A stretch of DNA of 64,000 bases from Amycolatopsis regifaucium (GTDB lineage Bacteria; Actinomycetota; Actinomycetes; Mycobacteriales; Pseudonocardiaceae). This document shows positions 8,361-16,161 of this stretch, one piece after another; within the stretch, counting starts at the first letter, position 1, and each line of letters starts with the position of its first letter. A model generated the notes under the pieces. The model made no database searches, had not been told where the DNA came from, and was given only the letters and a program-made list of their open reading frames with translations. Made by a program: the position numbers and the translations under genes. The stretch spans positions 186,001 to 250,000 of the forward strand of contig NZ_LQCI01000012.1 of NCBI RefSeq assembly GCF_001613935.1. The letters run 5' to 3'.

Positions 8361-9112
8361 GCACCCAGACGATCGTCGAGGTTTCGGGGCTGCACAAGGC
8401 GTTCGGCGACCTCGAAGTGCTCAAGGGCATCGACCTGCACGTCGAACGGGGCCAGGTCGTCTGCATCATCGGCCCGTCCGGTTCCGGGAAGTCGACGTTG
8501 CTGCGCTGCGTGAACCTCCTCGAGGAACCGCAGCAGGGCAAGATCGTGGTCAACGGCAGCGAGATCACCGATCCGGACGTCGACATCGACGGTGCCCGCA
8601 CGAAGATCGGCATGGTCTTCCAGTCGTTCAACCTCTTCTCGCACCTGAGCGTGCTCGACAATCTCACGGTCGCGCAGCGCAAGGTGCTGAAGCGCGGCAA
8701 GGACGAGTCGGAGCGCATCGCGCGGGAAAACCTCGCGAAGGTCGGCTTGGCGGAGAAGGAGACTTCACTGCCGACGCAGCTGTCCGGTGGACAGCAGCAG
8801 CGTGTCGCGATCGCCAGGGCGCTGTCGATGAACCCCGACGTCATGCTGTTCGACGAGCCGACGTCGGCGCTCGACCCGGAGCTGGTCGGCGATGTCCTCG
8901 CGGTCATGCGGCAGCTGGCGCAGGAGGGCATGACGATGCTCGTCGTCACGCACGAGATGCAGTTCGCCCGCGAGGTGGCCGACATCGTGCTGTTCATGGA
9001 CGGCGGTGTCGTCGTCGAACAGGGCTCGCCGGATCAGGTCATCGGCGACCCGCAGGAGGAGCGCACGAAGACGTTCCTCTCGCGGGTGTTGAACCCGAAC
9101 CACCAGGGCTAA
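8357..9112 (+). CDS. Polar amino-acid ABC transporter, ATP-binding protein
   Basis: ABC ATPase of 251 residues that powers the 6671/7557 transporter. All motifs are intact: Walker [11 protein letters not shown]-loop FQSFNLF, signature LSGGQQQR, Walker [13 protein letters not shown] and H-loop VVTHEM. It belongs to the GlnQ/GluA branch. Its TAA stop shares bases with the TAG stop of the convergent EspG gene, leaving no room for a classical terminator between them. Confidence 0.94.
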   Translation: MSTQTIVEVSGLHKAFGDLEVLKGIDLHVERGQVVCIIGPSGSGKSTLLRCVNLLEEPQQGKIVVNGSEITDPDVDIDGARTKIGMVFQSFNLFSHLSVLDNLTVAQRKVLKRGKDESERIARENLAKVGLAEKETSLPTQLSGGQQQRVAIARALSMNPDVMLFDEPTSALDPELVGDVLAVMRQLAQEGMTMLVVTHEMQFAREVADIVLFMDGGVVVEQGSPDQVIGDPQEERTKTFLSRVLNPNHQG

Positions 9113-9852
9113 CGTCCTCGGAGCCGCGCCTCGAGCTGGATCACCTTGGCGGCCACTTCGTGCGGCCCGGCGCCCATGAGGCTCACCCAGCCCTTGGCGT
9201 CCGGGCCGAACACGACGCGGCCCTGCTCGGTGTCCATCCAGCCAGGTGGCCGCTCCACGCGTTTCCGGTTGCCGCCGCCGTCACGGATGGCGACGTACAG
9301 CCTGCCGAAGAAGGTGTGCGGCGACCGGATCCACTGGAGGATCTTCTTGGCGTCACGGACGCTCGGACCGGTACCGGTCAGCAGCTCGCCCTTCATGAGG
9401 ACCTGCAGATCGGCTTCCGCGCAGTTCAACGAAGGCGTCCGCGCGGCGGGTGCCTCCGGGAGCAGGCCGGTGAAATCCTGCGCGAGCGTGTCCGGCCGGG
9501 TCGGCGTCAGGTAGACGACCTTGTCCACCAAGACGACGGTGACCGCCTCCCGGCCACTTCCCGCGGCGCGAACCGTTCGTTCACTCCCCTCGGACTTCAC
9601 CCACGAGTAGTACTCGATCGCCGGCCGCTGCAGAAACCGGAGCGTGTCGAGGAACTCGTCGTCGACGCGGCCGTGCCGGAGCAGTCCCTGTCTGTCCAAT
9701 TCGGACTGGGCGGTGGCGGCCAGCTCGCGGCGCTCCTCCGGCAGGTACCACTGCGCGCCACGCACGAGCGTCGGATGGATATCGCCGAGATTGTGGTGAT
9801 CCAGCAGGGTTTCGTAAGTCTGGAGCGTCAGTTCGACGGGCTTCCGCAGCAT
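9109..9852 (-). CDS. ESX secretion-associated protein, EspG family
   Basis: 247-residue EspG-like cytosolic chaperone. In mycobacteria EspG binds PE-PPE heterodimers and delivers them to a type VII (ESX) secretion system. Recognisable: N-terminal [21 protein letters not shown], the [14 protein letters not shown] strand region, and the C-terminal [20 protein letters not shown] helix. Last gene of a four-gene operon, 2 bases after the PPE-like gene, which is presumably its client. No EccB/C/D/E or MycP gene is in the window, so secretion machinery must be elsewhere. Confidence 0.85.
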   Translation of the reverse strand: MLRKPVELTLQTYETLLDHHNLGDIHPTLVRGAQWYLPEERRELAATAQSELDRQGLLRHGRVDDEFLDTLRFLQRPAIEYYSWVKSEGSERTVRAAGSGREAVTVVLVDKVVYLTPTRPDTLAQDFTGLLPEAPAARTPSLNCAEADLQVLMKGELLTGTGPSVRDAKKILQWIRSPHTFFGRLYVAIRDGGGNRKRVERPPGWMDTEQGRVVFGPDAKGWVSLMGAGPHEVAAKVIQLEARLRGR

Positions 9853-9854
9853 GG

Positions 9855-11081
9855 CTAGGCGCCGATCACCGGCGGAACCGGCTTGTCACCGTCGTAGCCG
9901 CCGAAGATGGTGTCGCCGTCCTCTTCCTGCAGCGTGATCTTGCGCTGGTGCTCCTCGTCCTCGCCGCCCTTGGCCCCTTTGCCCGCGCCCATTCCGCCGC
10001 CACCCATGCCCGGCGCACCGGGCCGTCCCGCCGCCGGACCGCCCGCGGGCGTGCCGGCCGGACCGCGCATCGCGCCTTCGCCGGGCATACCGGCACCGAC
10101 GCCGCGGCCAGGCCCCATCGTTCCCGGTCCACCGGCCGATCCACCGGGCCCGAACCCGCCGCCAGGCCCGAAACCGCCGCTGAACCCACCCGTTCCCGGG
10201 CCGAAGCCGCCACTTGGGCCGCCGCCGGGCCCACTGCCGGGTCCGAAGTTGGGCGGCCGGAAGTCGCCAGGGCGCCCCTGCACCCGGTCGTCCGTCCTGG
10301 ACAGATCGGTCCGGTCGTTCGGCCGCGGAGACGGCAGTGGCATCTGCGGCATCCTCGGCGGCGGCGAAACCTGGGGCCTCCTCGGTGGTTGCGGAACCTG
10401 CGGCGGCCTCGGCGCCTGATAGCCCTCGGCCCCGGGCGGCGCGCTGTACGAACTCGGCCCGCCGGTGTACCCACCCGGACCACCATGTCGCCCGGAGTCG
10501 CCAGGCCCGCCGGTGAACCCGCTGACCTTGGTCTGCCCGGGGTCGATCGGATCGGGCGTGATCGGCCCGGCGGAGACGTTCGGATCGTGCGCGGCCGGGT
10601 AAACCGGAGCGAGACTCTGCTGCCGCGGCTGAGTGCTCTGGTAGTACGGCTCGTAGATCTCGACGTTGTGCTTCGTGTCCGCGTCGAACTTCGCGGCCGC
10701 GATCTCGTCGTCACTCGCCCCGATGGACAGGACGTCCTCGGGCCCGCTGTCCCCCGCGCGCTCCTTCTCGACCGGGCGGACATTCCCGCGCGTGTAATGG
10801 AAAGAGGCGTTCTGGTCGAACATCGACTGACGGGCGCGGTCCATGTTCTCGCCCGCGATCTTGGAGGTCGCGATGAGCGGCGCGAGACCGGCCGTGCCGC
10901 TGTCGGCGGCTTTGCCCTTCCAGAAGGAACTCAGCGCCGTTTGGCTGGTTTCCATCGCCTTGCTGATGTCTTCGTGGATGACCATCAATTTGTGTGAGGC
11001 CACCTGCGCTTTGTCCAGCGTCTCGGTCGTGCCTGGATTAGCGTTCAGTTTGGTGAAGATCTCCCAGCCGCTGTAGGTCAT
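9855..11081 (-). CDS. PPE-like ESX substrate with long Pro/Gly-rich tail
   Basis: 408 residues. The first ~110 form a helical region resembling PPE/WXG proteins (YSGWEIFTKLNANPGTTET, then SSFWKGKAADSG with a W-x-G turn). Residues ~165-375 are a disordered Pro/Gly/Ser tract with runs such as GPGGGFGPGG, ending in an acidic C-terminus (EEDGDTIFGGYDGD). Probably secreted by a type VII system with the help of the adjacent EspG. The function of the tail is unknown; low-complexity tails of this kind can make contact with cell wall or partner proteins. Operon member, 3 bases after DUF3558. Confidence 0.75.
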   Translation of the reverse strand: MTYSGWEIFTKLNANPGTTETLDKAQVASHKLMVIHEDISKAMETSQTALSSFWKGKAADSGTAGLAPLIATSKIAGENMDRARQSMFDQNASFHYTRGNVRPVEKERAGDSGPEDVLSIGASDDEIAAAKFDADTKHNVEIYEPYYQSTQPRQQSLAPVYPAAHDPNVSAGPITPDPIDPGQTKVSGFTGGPGDSGRHGGPGGYTGGPSSYSAPPGAEGYQAPRPPQVPQPPRRPQVSPPPRMPQMPLPSPRPNDRTDLSRTDDRVQGRPGDFRPPNFGPGSGPGGGPSGGFGPGTGGFSGGFGPGGGFGPGGSAGGPGTMGPGRGVGAGMPGEGAMRGPAGTPAGGPAAGRPGAPGMGGGGMGAGKGAKGGEDEEHQRKITLQEEDGDTIFGGYDGDKPVPPVIGA

Positions 11082-11084
11082 GGC

Positions 11085-11696
11085 CTACGCCCCCTTGAAG
11101 TTCTTTATAGCCGCGGCCGCGACCTTAGCGGCCATTCCGCAGGGGTCTTCGACCATCGGGTTTCCGGCAGACAGGTGCGGGATGACGGTGTAGACAAGGT
11201 CGTCCCGGATTCCGACAGCGAGTGTGCAGGTCCCCCGGCCTTCACTGCCGTTGGCATAGATGACAGCCGGGTGCCCTTCGATGGGGTCGACCGGTTTGAA
11301 GGTGGTGAGGCCCCCGGTCGACTTCTGCGCGTAGAGAGCGCTCAAACCCTTCTTGTTGCCGACGACCAGACCGCCACTGAGAGTGCTGGGAGCTTCGACG
11401 AACAACCAGCTGCAGTTGAGGCCCTCCGACAGGTCGACAGTCCGTGAGCGTTCGACTTTTCCTCCGATGGCCTCGATCTCGGCGGTGGGGATAGCGCTGC
11501 AAGGATCCTTTTCGACGGCCGCGGTGTTGGTGATCGGGTCCGTCACGGCGGGGGCGCCATCCGAAGGCAGGCGCGCCGAGGACGACGCGGGGAGTGGCGC
11601 TGGGGTGGGGTCACCTGGCTTCTTGTCGCTGCAGCCGCTCAACAATGCCGCAGTGGCGACGGTGAGGACGATCAGAATGGTGGCGTTTGGTCGCAT
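11085..11696 (-). CDS. DUF3558 lipoprotein of the ESX-associated operon
   Basis: 203 residues with a lipoprotein signal (ILIVLTVATAALLSGC; lipobox LSGC) and a Thr/Pro-rich linker, then the DUF3558 domain: DPCSAIPTAEIEAIGG near the start and EDPCGMAAKVAAAAIKNF at the end, with two Cys flanking each other across the fold. DUF3558 lipoproteins recur next to EspG/PPE genes in Pseudonocardiaceae; their task is unknown, perhaps holding exported substrates at the cell surface. It starts directly at the end of the upstream gene (no gap). Confidence 0.82.
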   Translation of the reverse strand: MRPNATILIVLTVATAALLSGCSDKKPGDPTPAPLPASSSARLPSDGAPAVTDPITNTAAVEKDPCSAIPTAEIEAIGGKVERSRTVDLSEGLNCSWLFVEAPSTLSGGLVVGNKKGLSALYAQKSTGGLTTFKPVDPIEGHPAVIYANGSEGRGTCTLAVGIRDDLVYTVIPHLSAGNPMVEDPCGMAAKVAAAAIKNFKGA

Positions 11697-12200
11697 TCAG
11701 TCGATCTTTCCGACCTGACGAAGCGCGTCAAGGGCTGCCTGGTCTTGTTCTTGGTAGGCTTTTCGGATGGTTTTCAACGTTTCAAGGTAGGATTCCGTGT
11801 ACTCACGGGCACCTCGAAGGAACTTCTGGTATTCGGCCCCGGACCTGTTGGCAGCCTCCGCGTAGCCTTTGCTTCCTACTTCGTCTCCTGGCGGCTGGAC
11901 CTGGGTCAGCCAGGATGCCTGGTCCTGGGCGTCGCCGAAATCCAACCGAATGCAATCCTCAAGGGATTTGATGACCTTGTCCATGGCTTCGGGGTCGAAC
12001 TCCCAGCCGCCGTTCGCCGACGCCGCCGCGAAGTCGGCCTTCGCCTGCCCGGTCCCGAGATTGCGGTAGTCCGTCGGTGGCAGTGGCTGCTGTGCCGCAG
12101 CGGCGCCCGGGATCAACCCCGAGCCCGGCGGCGGTGCCTGCTGTCCCGGAGTGTTGATCTGGTCGTAGACCCCTTGGGGGCCGCGCCCCGGTCCTGTCAT
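11697..12200 (-). CDS. Small ESX-linked protein, possible PE/WXG-type partner
   Basis: 167 residues, first gene of the ESX-associated operon; GGGGAGG lies 6 bases before ATG 12200. A Pro/Gln-rich N-terminus (~1-45) precedes a helical region: WEFDPEAMDKVIKSLEDCI, a break, then KGYAEAANRSGAEYQKFLRG and a long C-terminal helix rich in Glu/Lys. The two-helix size and position suggest a partner of the PPE-like protein, but no clear WxG or PE motif is present. I do not recognise a named family. Confidence 0.65.
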   Translation of the reverse strand: MTGPGRGPQGVYDQINTPGQQAPPPGSGLIPGAAAAQQPLPPTDYRNLGTGQAKADFAAASANGGWEFDPEAMDKVIKSLEDCIRLDFGDAQDQASWLTQVQPPGDEVGSKGYAEAANRSGAEYQKFLRGAREYTESYLETLKTIRKAYQEQDQAALDALRQVGKID

Positions 12201-12506
12201 GTCGTGCCTCCCCGCACGGGCCGCGATGGGCGCGACCTACCCGTAGTTCCCCGATGACTCCAATGGGTGACGATAGCAGCAGGTAAACCGCCGAACAGCC
12301 CCTTCGCTGAAGATCACCGTCGACGAGGACCGAATCGGCTCATTTTGTCCTGAACAGGCCCTTTCGCCCGGCCGGGAACTCCGGTGGCCGTTCTGCCGTC
12401 GTAATCCGGTGGCAGGTTCCGGTCTACTGCCCCGGGCCACTTGCGGATCCGGTACGTGATCGGCTTCGCTGGTACCCGAGGGACGACGGGGGAGGTAAGC
12501 GAAACG
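12201..12506. other. Divergent intergenic region, no gene seen
   Basis: 306 bases between the ESX-associated operon and the beta-helix membrane protein. It holds the two ribosome sites (GGGGAGG for the minus gene, GGGGGAGG at 12488-12495 for the plus gene). I see no RNA gene, no strong inverted repeat and no convincing promoter pair. Confidence 0.5.
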
Positions 12507-14852
12507 ATGCCGGGTTTTCGGCGCAACAACGGGCCGCGTGATCCGGGGGAAGCTGAGGCGAACGGCGACGCCTCCCTGCCGCCGCTCGACCCGTTCGACC
12601 CGAACCCCGACAAGCGGTACGAGGTCCCCGCGTCCGAGTTGATGAAGCCGGGCACGACCGGTCTGCTCCGGTGGCGCCGTCAGGCGACCAACGCGCCGAT
12701 CGTGCAGGTCGAGGACGCCTACATCACCGGGACGCTCGATCTGCGCGCGGCGGACATCAAGTATCTGTTCCGGTTCGAGCGGTGTCGTTTCGAGCATCCG
12801 CCGGACGTCCGCGAGGCGCATCTGCTCGGGCTGGTCTTCCGCAAGTGCTGGCTGCCCGGGCTCAAGGCGCGGAACCTCCGCACCCGCAACGACGTCCGTT
12901 TGATCCGCAGTGTCGTGCACGTCGACGGCGAGCACGAGATCGAAGAGACGACGGTCCAGCGCGGCGACGATCGTGAACGCGGGATGCCGAACGCGGCGGT
13001 CAATCTCACGGACGCGGTCATCGAGGGGTCGGTCGTGCTGACGCGCACGGTGATCTCCCATCCGCGGGGCAAGGCGATCCAAGCCGACCGGGTCAACATC
13101 GTCGGCGCGCTGCTCGCGTACCGGCTGGTGGCCAACGGTGAAGTCCGCATTCCGGGTATGCGGGCAGGCGGTAACGTCAACTTCTCGGGTGCGACCCTCA
13201 ACAACCGGGATGGCTTCGCCCTCAACGGAAACGGTATCCACATCGGTGGCAGCCTGCTCTGCGAGGTCGACAACTACGGGCCGGCCGCGCAGCGGAAACG
13301 CTTCACCGCCAGCGGGATCATGTTTTTGCCGAGCGCCACTGTGGACAGTGACATCATCATGCGCGAGGCCAGGCTCTCGGTGAACCAGTCCGGGTCGATC
13401 GTCGTGGACGCGTGGAAATCGAACGACCCGTACATCGATCCGCGACCGGCGTTGGTCGCGGATCGCTTGACGGTCAACGGAAACCTCGAACTGAGCGACG
13501 GATTGCAAGCGACCGGGACGCTGCGGATGGTCAACGCGCGGATCGGTGGTTCGCTGCGGCTGGCGGGTGCCGAGGTCCAGGTCGTGCGTGGGCAGAGCAT
13601 CCCGTACTACGACCGGGCGATCCACCTCGACGGGACGACGATCGGCGGCGACATCGAGGCCACGAGCCTGCGGGTCCCGTCGGGACAGTTGCGCATGGCC
13701 GACATCACCGTCGGCGGCAACGTCCTCGCCTGGAACTCGCTGTTCCTGCATCCGCGCCGCGACGTCTTCTCGGCGCGGCGCGCGAAGATCGCGGGGAACT
13801 TCCAGCTCACCGACGCGACCGTGCAGGGAACCCTGCGGTTGCAGGGTGCCGAGGTCGGCGGCAGCGTGAACCTCTTCGGTACCAGTCTGACCGAGCCCGG
13901 CGCGCGGACGAACACCAGTTATTCGCTGGACGTCCGCACCGCGCGGATCGGGCGTGACCTCGTCCTCACCGAGAACAAGGAGCGGCCGTTCGTCGCGCAG
14001 GGCGGGGTCAACCTCGACGGCGCCCAGGTCGCGCGGCGCGTCGATTTCCGCGGGGCGCGGCTCGGTTCCCTGCCGCAGCACGGGATCGCGCTCGACGGCA
14101 GCGACGTGTCGGCCGACGAGTTCCTGCTCACGCCGGGTACTCCGCCGGACGGCCGGATCGTGTTGCGGCGCGCGCATTGCGGCACCTTGGGCGACAACGA
14201 GGCGTTCTGGGCGTCGGCGGCGGGGATCGAGCTGGAGGACTTCCGGTACGACGCCTTGCAGGAGGACATCGCCCTCGACGACGACAGGGCGATCGACCAT
14301 CGGATCGTGTTGCTGCGCAAGGCGATGGACGGCTACCGCCCGGGCCCGTACGACCAACTGGCGGCGACGCTGCGCGCGTCCGGTAATGAAGAGCACGCCT
14401 CCACGGTGCTGCTGAAGAAACAGCAGTTCCGGTACGAGGCGCTCGCGAAGGGCTTCAAGTTCTTCGGGCCCGGCGTGCACGTGTGGAGCTGGCTGCAGCG
14501 GTCGATGGTCGGTTACGGCTTCCGTCCGGTGCGTGCGCTCGGCTGGCTGCTGACGCTGCTCGTGCTCGGAAGTCTTTGGTTCTGGCTCGGGACCGACGAC
14601 TGCGTCAACAATCCCAAACTCACCGTGAGCGGGCCGCGGTGCCTGGTCAACCAGGACGACACCGGACTGCAGTGGAACCCGGTGCTGTACACGGTCGATC
14701 TCCTGGTCCCGATCGTCGACTTCGGGAACAAGACGCGCTGGTACATGCACGGCGTGGACAACTGGGTCGCGGCCGGGTTCACCGCGTCGGGCTGGGTGCT
14801 GGCCACGACGGTCGCCGCCGGGATCAGTCGCATGCTCCGGCGGGACAACTGA
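12507..14852 (+). CDS. Large beta-helix (pentapeptide/bactofilin-like) membrane protein
   Basis: 781 residues. From ~60 to ~590 the chain repeats short strands of the type VxIxGxLxAxxxxVxG: for example ITGTLDLRAADIKYLF, IHIGGSLLC, ARIGGSLRLAGAEV, TIGGDIEATSLRV, ITVGGNVLAWNS, KIAGNFQLTDATVQG and EVGGSVNLFGTS. This predicts a long right- or left-handed parallel beta-helix. The C-terminal ~130 residues hold two membrane segments (VRALGWLLTLLVLGSLWFWL and VAAGFTASGWVLATTVAAGI) with two Cys between them. Similar Streptomyces proteins are labelled 'membrane-associated oxidoreductase', but I see no redox motif. ATG 12507 is chosen for its GGGAGG. Function unknown; the antisense 837-codon frame is a shadow. 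Confidence 0.82.
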   Translation: MPGFRRNNGPRDPGEAEANGDASLPPLDPFDPNPDKRYEVPASELMKPGTTGLLRWRRQATNAPIVQVEDAYITGTLDLRAADIKYLFRFERCRFEHPPDVREAHLLGLVFRKCWLPGLKARNLRTRNDVRLIRSVVHVDGEHEIEETTVQRGDDRERGMPNAAVNLTDAVIEGSVVLTRTVISHPRGKAIQADRVNIVGALLAYRLVANGEVRIPGMRAGGNVNFSGATLNNRDGFALNGNGIHIGGSLLCEVDNYGPAAQRKRFTASGIMFLPSATVDSDIIMREARLSVNQSGSIVVDAWKSNDPYIDPRPALVADRLTVNGNLELSDGLQATGTLRMVNARIGGSLRLAGAEVQVVRGQSIPYYDRAIHLDGTTIGGDIEATSLRVPSGQLRMADITVGGNVLAWNSLFLHPRRDVFSARRAKIAGNFQLTDATVQGTLRLQGAEVGGSVNLFGTSLTEPGARTNTSYSLDVRTARIGRDLVLTENKERPFVAQGGVNLDGAQVARRVDFRGARLGSLPQHGIALDGSDVSADEFLLTPGTPPDGRIVLRRAHCGTLGDNEAFWASAAGIELEDFRYDALQEDIALDDDRAIDHRIVLLRKAMDGYRPGPYDQLAATLRASGNEEHASTVLLKKQQFRYEALAKGFKFFGPGVHVWSWLQRSMVGYGFRPVRALGWLLTLLVLGSLWFWLGTDDCVNNPKLTVSGPRCLVNQDDTGLQWNPVLYTVDLLVPIVDFGNKTRWYMHGVDNWVAAGFTASGWVLATTVAAGISRMLRRDN

Positions 14853-14874
14853 GGGTATTTCACATACCCTCAGT
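14848..14874. terminator. Short hairpin between the beta-helix gene and SRPBCC gene
   Basis: 11-bp perfect stem ACTGAGGGTAT / ATACCCTCAGT with a TTCAC loop; it contains the stop codon TGA (14850-14852) of the upstream gene. No U-tract. It sits just before the ribosome site ACGGAGG of the next gene, so it may be a weak terminator or an insulator between the two reading frames. Confidence 0.6.
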
Positions 14875-14887
14875 ACGGAGGTATGTG

Positions 14888-15358
14888 ATGACGGAACCCA
14901 GCGCCACCGGCGAGATCGCGATCGCCGCTCCGCCCGAGAAGGTGTACGCCCTGGTCAGCGACCCGGGCGCGCTTGCGGAGATGTCCGAAGAGTACGAGGG
15001 GCACCGCTGGGTCGGCGGCGCGAAGGGCCCTGCTGTCGGCGCGAAGTTCCGTGGCCGCAACCGCCGTGGGTTCCGCCGTTGGAGCACCCTTTCGACGATC
15101 ACCGACGCCGACGAGGGCAAGCGCTTCGCGTTCGAGGTGACCACCTTCGCCGGGCTTCCCGTCGCGCGCTGGCAGTACGACATCGAGGCCACGGGTGAGG
15201 GCTGCGTGGCCGTCGAGAGCACCTGGGACCGGCGCCCCGGCTGGCTCCGGGCCCCGACGTCCCTGTTCACCGGGGTCTGGAACCGGGACGACGCCAACCG
15301 GGCGAACATCGCCGCGACGCTGGCCCGGCTGAAGGACGCCGCCGAATCCCGCGTTTAG
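14888..15358 (+). CDS. SRPBCC-family protein (polyketide cyclase/START-like)
   Basis: 156 residues with the helix-grip fold signature: GEIAIAAPPEKVYALVSDP at the start, WVGGAKGPAVGAKFRGRN, and the long C-terminal helix ANIAATLARLKDAAES. Such proteins hold hydrophobic ligands or act as cyclase/dehydratase-like enzymes; the ligand is unknown. GGAGG precedes ATG 14888. The last codons and the TAG stop lie inside the palindrome at 15354. Confidence 0.85.
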   Translation: MTEPSATGEIAIAAPPEKVYALVSDPGALAEMSEEYEGHRWVGGAKGPAVGAKFRGRNRRGFRRWSTLSTITDADEGKRFAFEVTTFAGLPVARWQYDIEATGEGCVAVESTWDRRPGWLRAPTSLFTGVWNRDDANRANIAATLARLKDAAESRV

Positions 15359-15411
15359 TCCTCTGAATGCGGTGGTTCGCACCCCCCGACTTCCGCATTT
15401 AGAGGACTAAA
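15354..15411. repeat. Stop-codon-containing palindrome, copy 1
   Basis: Arms TTTAGTCCTCTGAATGCGG (15354-15372) and CCGCATTTAGAGGACTAAA (15393-15411), one G:T wobble, 20-base loop. The TAG stop of the SRPBCC gene is at 15356-15358, inside the left arm. The same core, GCATTTAGTCCTCTAAATGC, recurs at 48761 at the end of hspR. Likely bidirectional terminator between convergent genes. Confidence 0.82.
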
Positions 15412-15428
15412 TGCGGAAGGCGGGGAGC

Positions 15429-15998
15429 TCACTCCACGAACCGCGACCAGAACTCGATCTGACGCGGTCCGCCCGGCGGCGGCGGGCCCAGCGGCTCGTC
15501 GCCGAAGTCGTGCCGCAGATATCCCCGCAGGTCGTAGCCGTAATAGACGATGTCGGTCTGATACACCGACAGCACCGGATAACCCGAGCTCCCGGCTATT
15601 CCGGGCAGATACCGATGCCCGCAGACGGGCACGAGTTGCGGTACTCGCGCGAGGTGTTCGCGGGCTCGCGCCAGCGCGTCGGCCAGGTCGAGGGGGCGCA
15701 TGCCCCAGTCGGGGAGCCAGAAGCCGTTGTGCTCGATGTCGTAGAGCACCCCGTCGACCGGCCAATCCAGCCGTTTTCGCAGCTGTTCGGGGTTCCCGCA
15801 GCGCCAGTCCGGCCAGCGGTCGCCGATCGGCACCCCGGCGGAGAGGAAGGTCCGGTGATCGGCGGCGAACCGGAAGCCGAAACGGGCTTCGACGTCGTCG
15901 AGCTCGGCCTCGCTCAACCCGGGACGCACGGGTTCGGCCAAGCTCGCCTGGAGGTCGTGTGCCTCCTCTAGGGTGAAGGCGGGCTCAACTGTGGACAT
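15429..15998 (-). CDS. SMI1/KNR4-family protein
   Basis: 189 residues with the SMI1/KNR4 (SUKH) signature: GLSEAELDDVEARFGFRFAADHRTFLSAG near the N-terminus, then WPDWRCG, GVLYDIEHNGFWLPDWG and LVPVCGHRYLPG. SUKH proteins are often immunity proteins against toxins of contact-dependent or type VII systems; others have unrelated roles. No toxin gene is next to it, so an orphan immunity role is only a possibility. Convergent with the SRPBCC gene across the 15354 palindrome. Confidence 0.85.
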   Translation of the reverse strand: MSTVEPAFTLEEAHDLQASLAEPVRPGLSEAELDDVEARFGFRFAADHRTFLSAGVPIGDRWPDWRCGNPEQLRKRLDWPVDGVLYDIEHNGFWLPDWGMRPLDLADALARAREHLARVPQLVPVCGHRYLPGIAGSSGYPVLSVYQTDIVYYGYDLRGYLRHDFGDEPLGPPPPGGPRQIEFWSRFVE

Positions 15999-16161
15999 GT
16001 GTTCGAGCCTAAGTCGCGCGACGCGGTGACGCCTTCTCTTTTACCGTCGCCCCCGACGTCGGCCCTCATCACCCACATGAGCCTCCTCCCTCGGGGTGAG
16101 CTCGCCCTCTCAACGCCTGGACCTTGGAACAGAGCGACTCCCGGTGTAGTTCACTCATGGC

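Noticed and set aside
9900-10700. Repetitive G/C-rich tract resembling a repeat array
   Set aside because: It is the Pro/Gly-rich coding tail of the PPE-like protein; no unit of constant length and no CRISPR-like spacers.
12237-14750. 837-codon open frame on the minus strand
   Set aside because: Antisense to the beta-helix membrane protein; Arg/Asp/Val-biased composition typical of a shadow frame in high-GC DNA, no domain seen.
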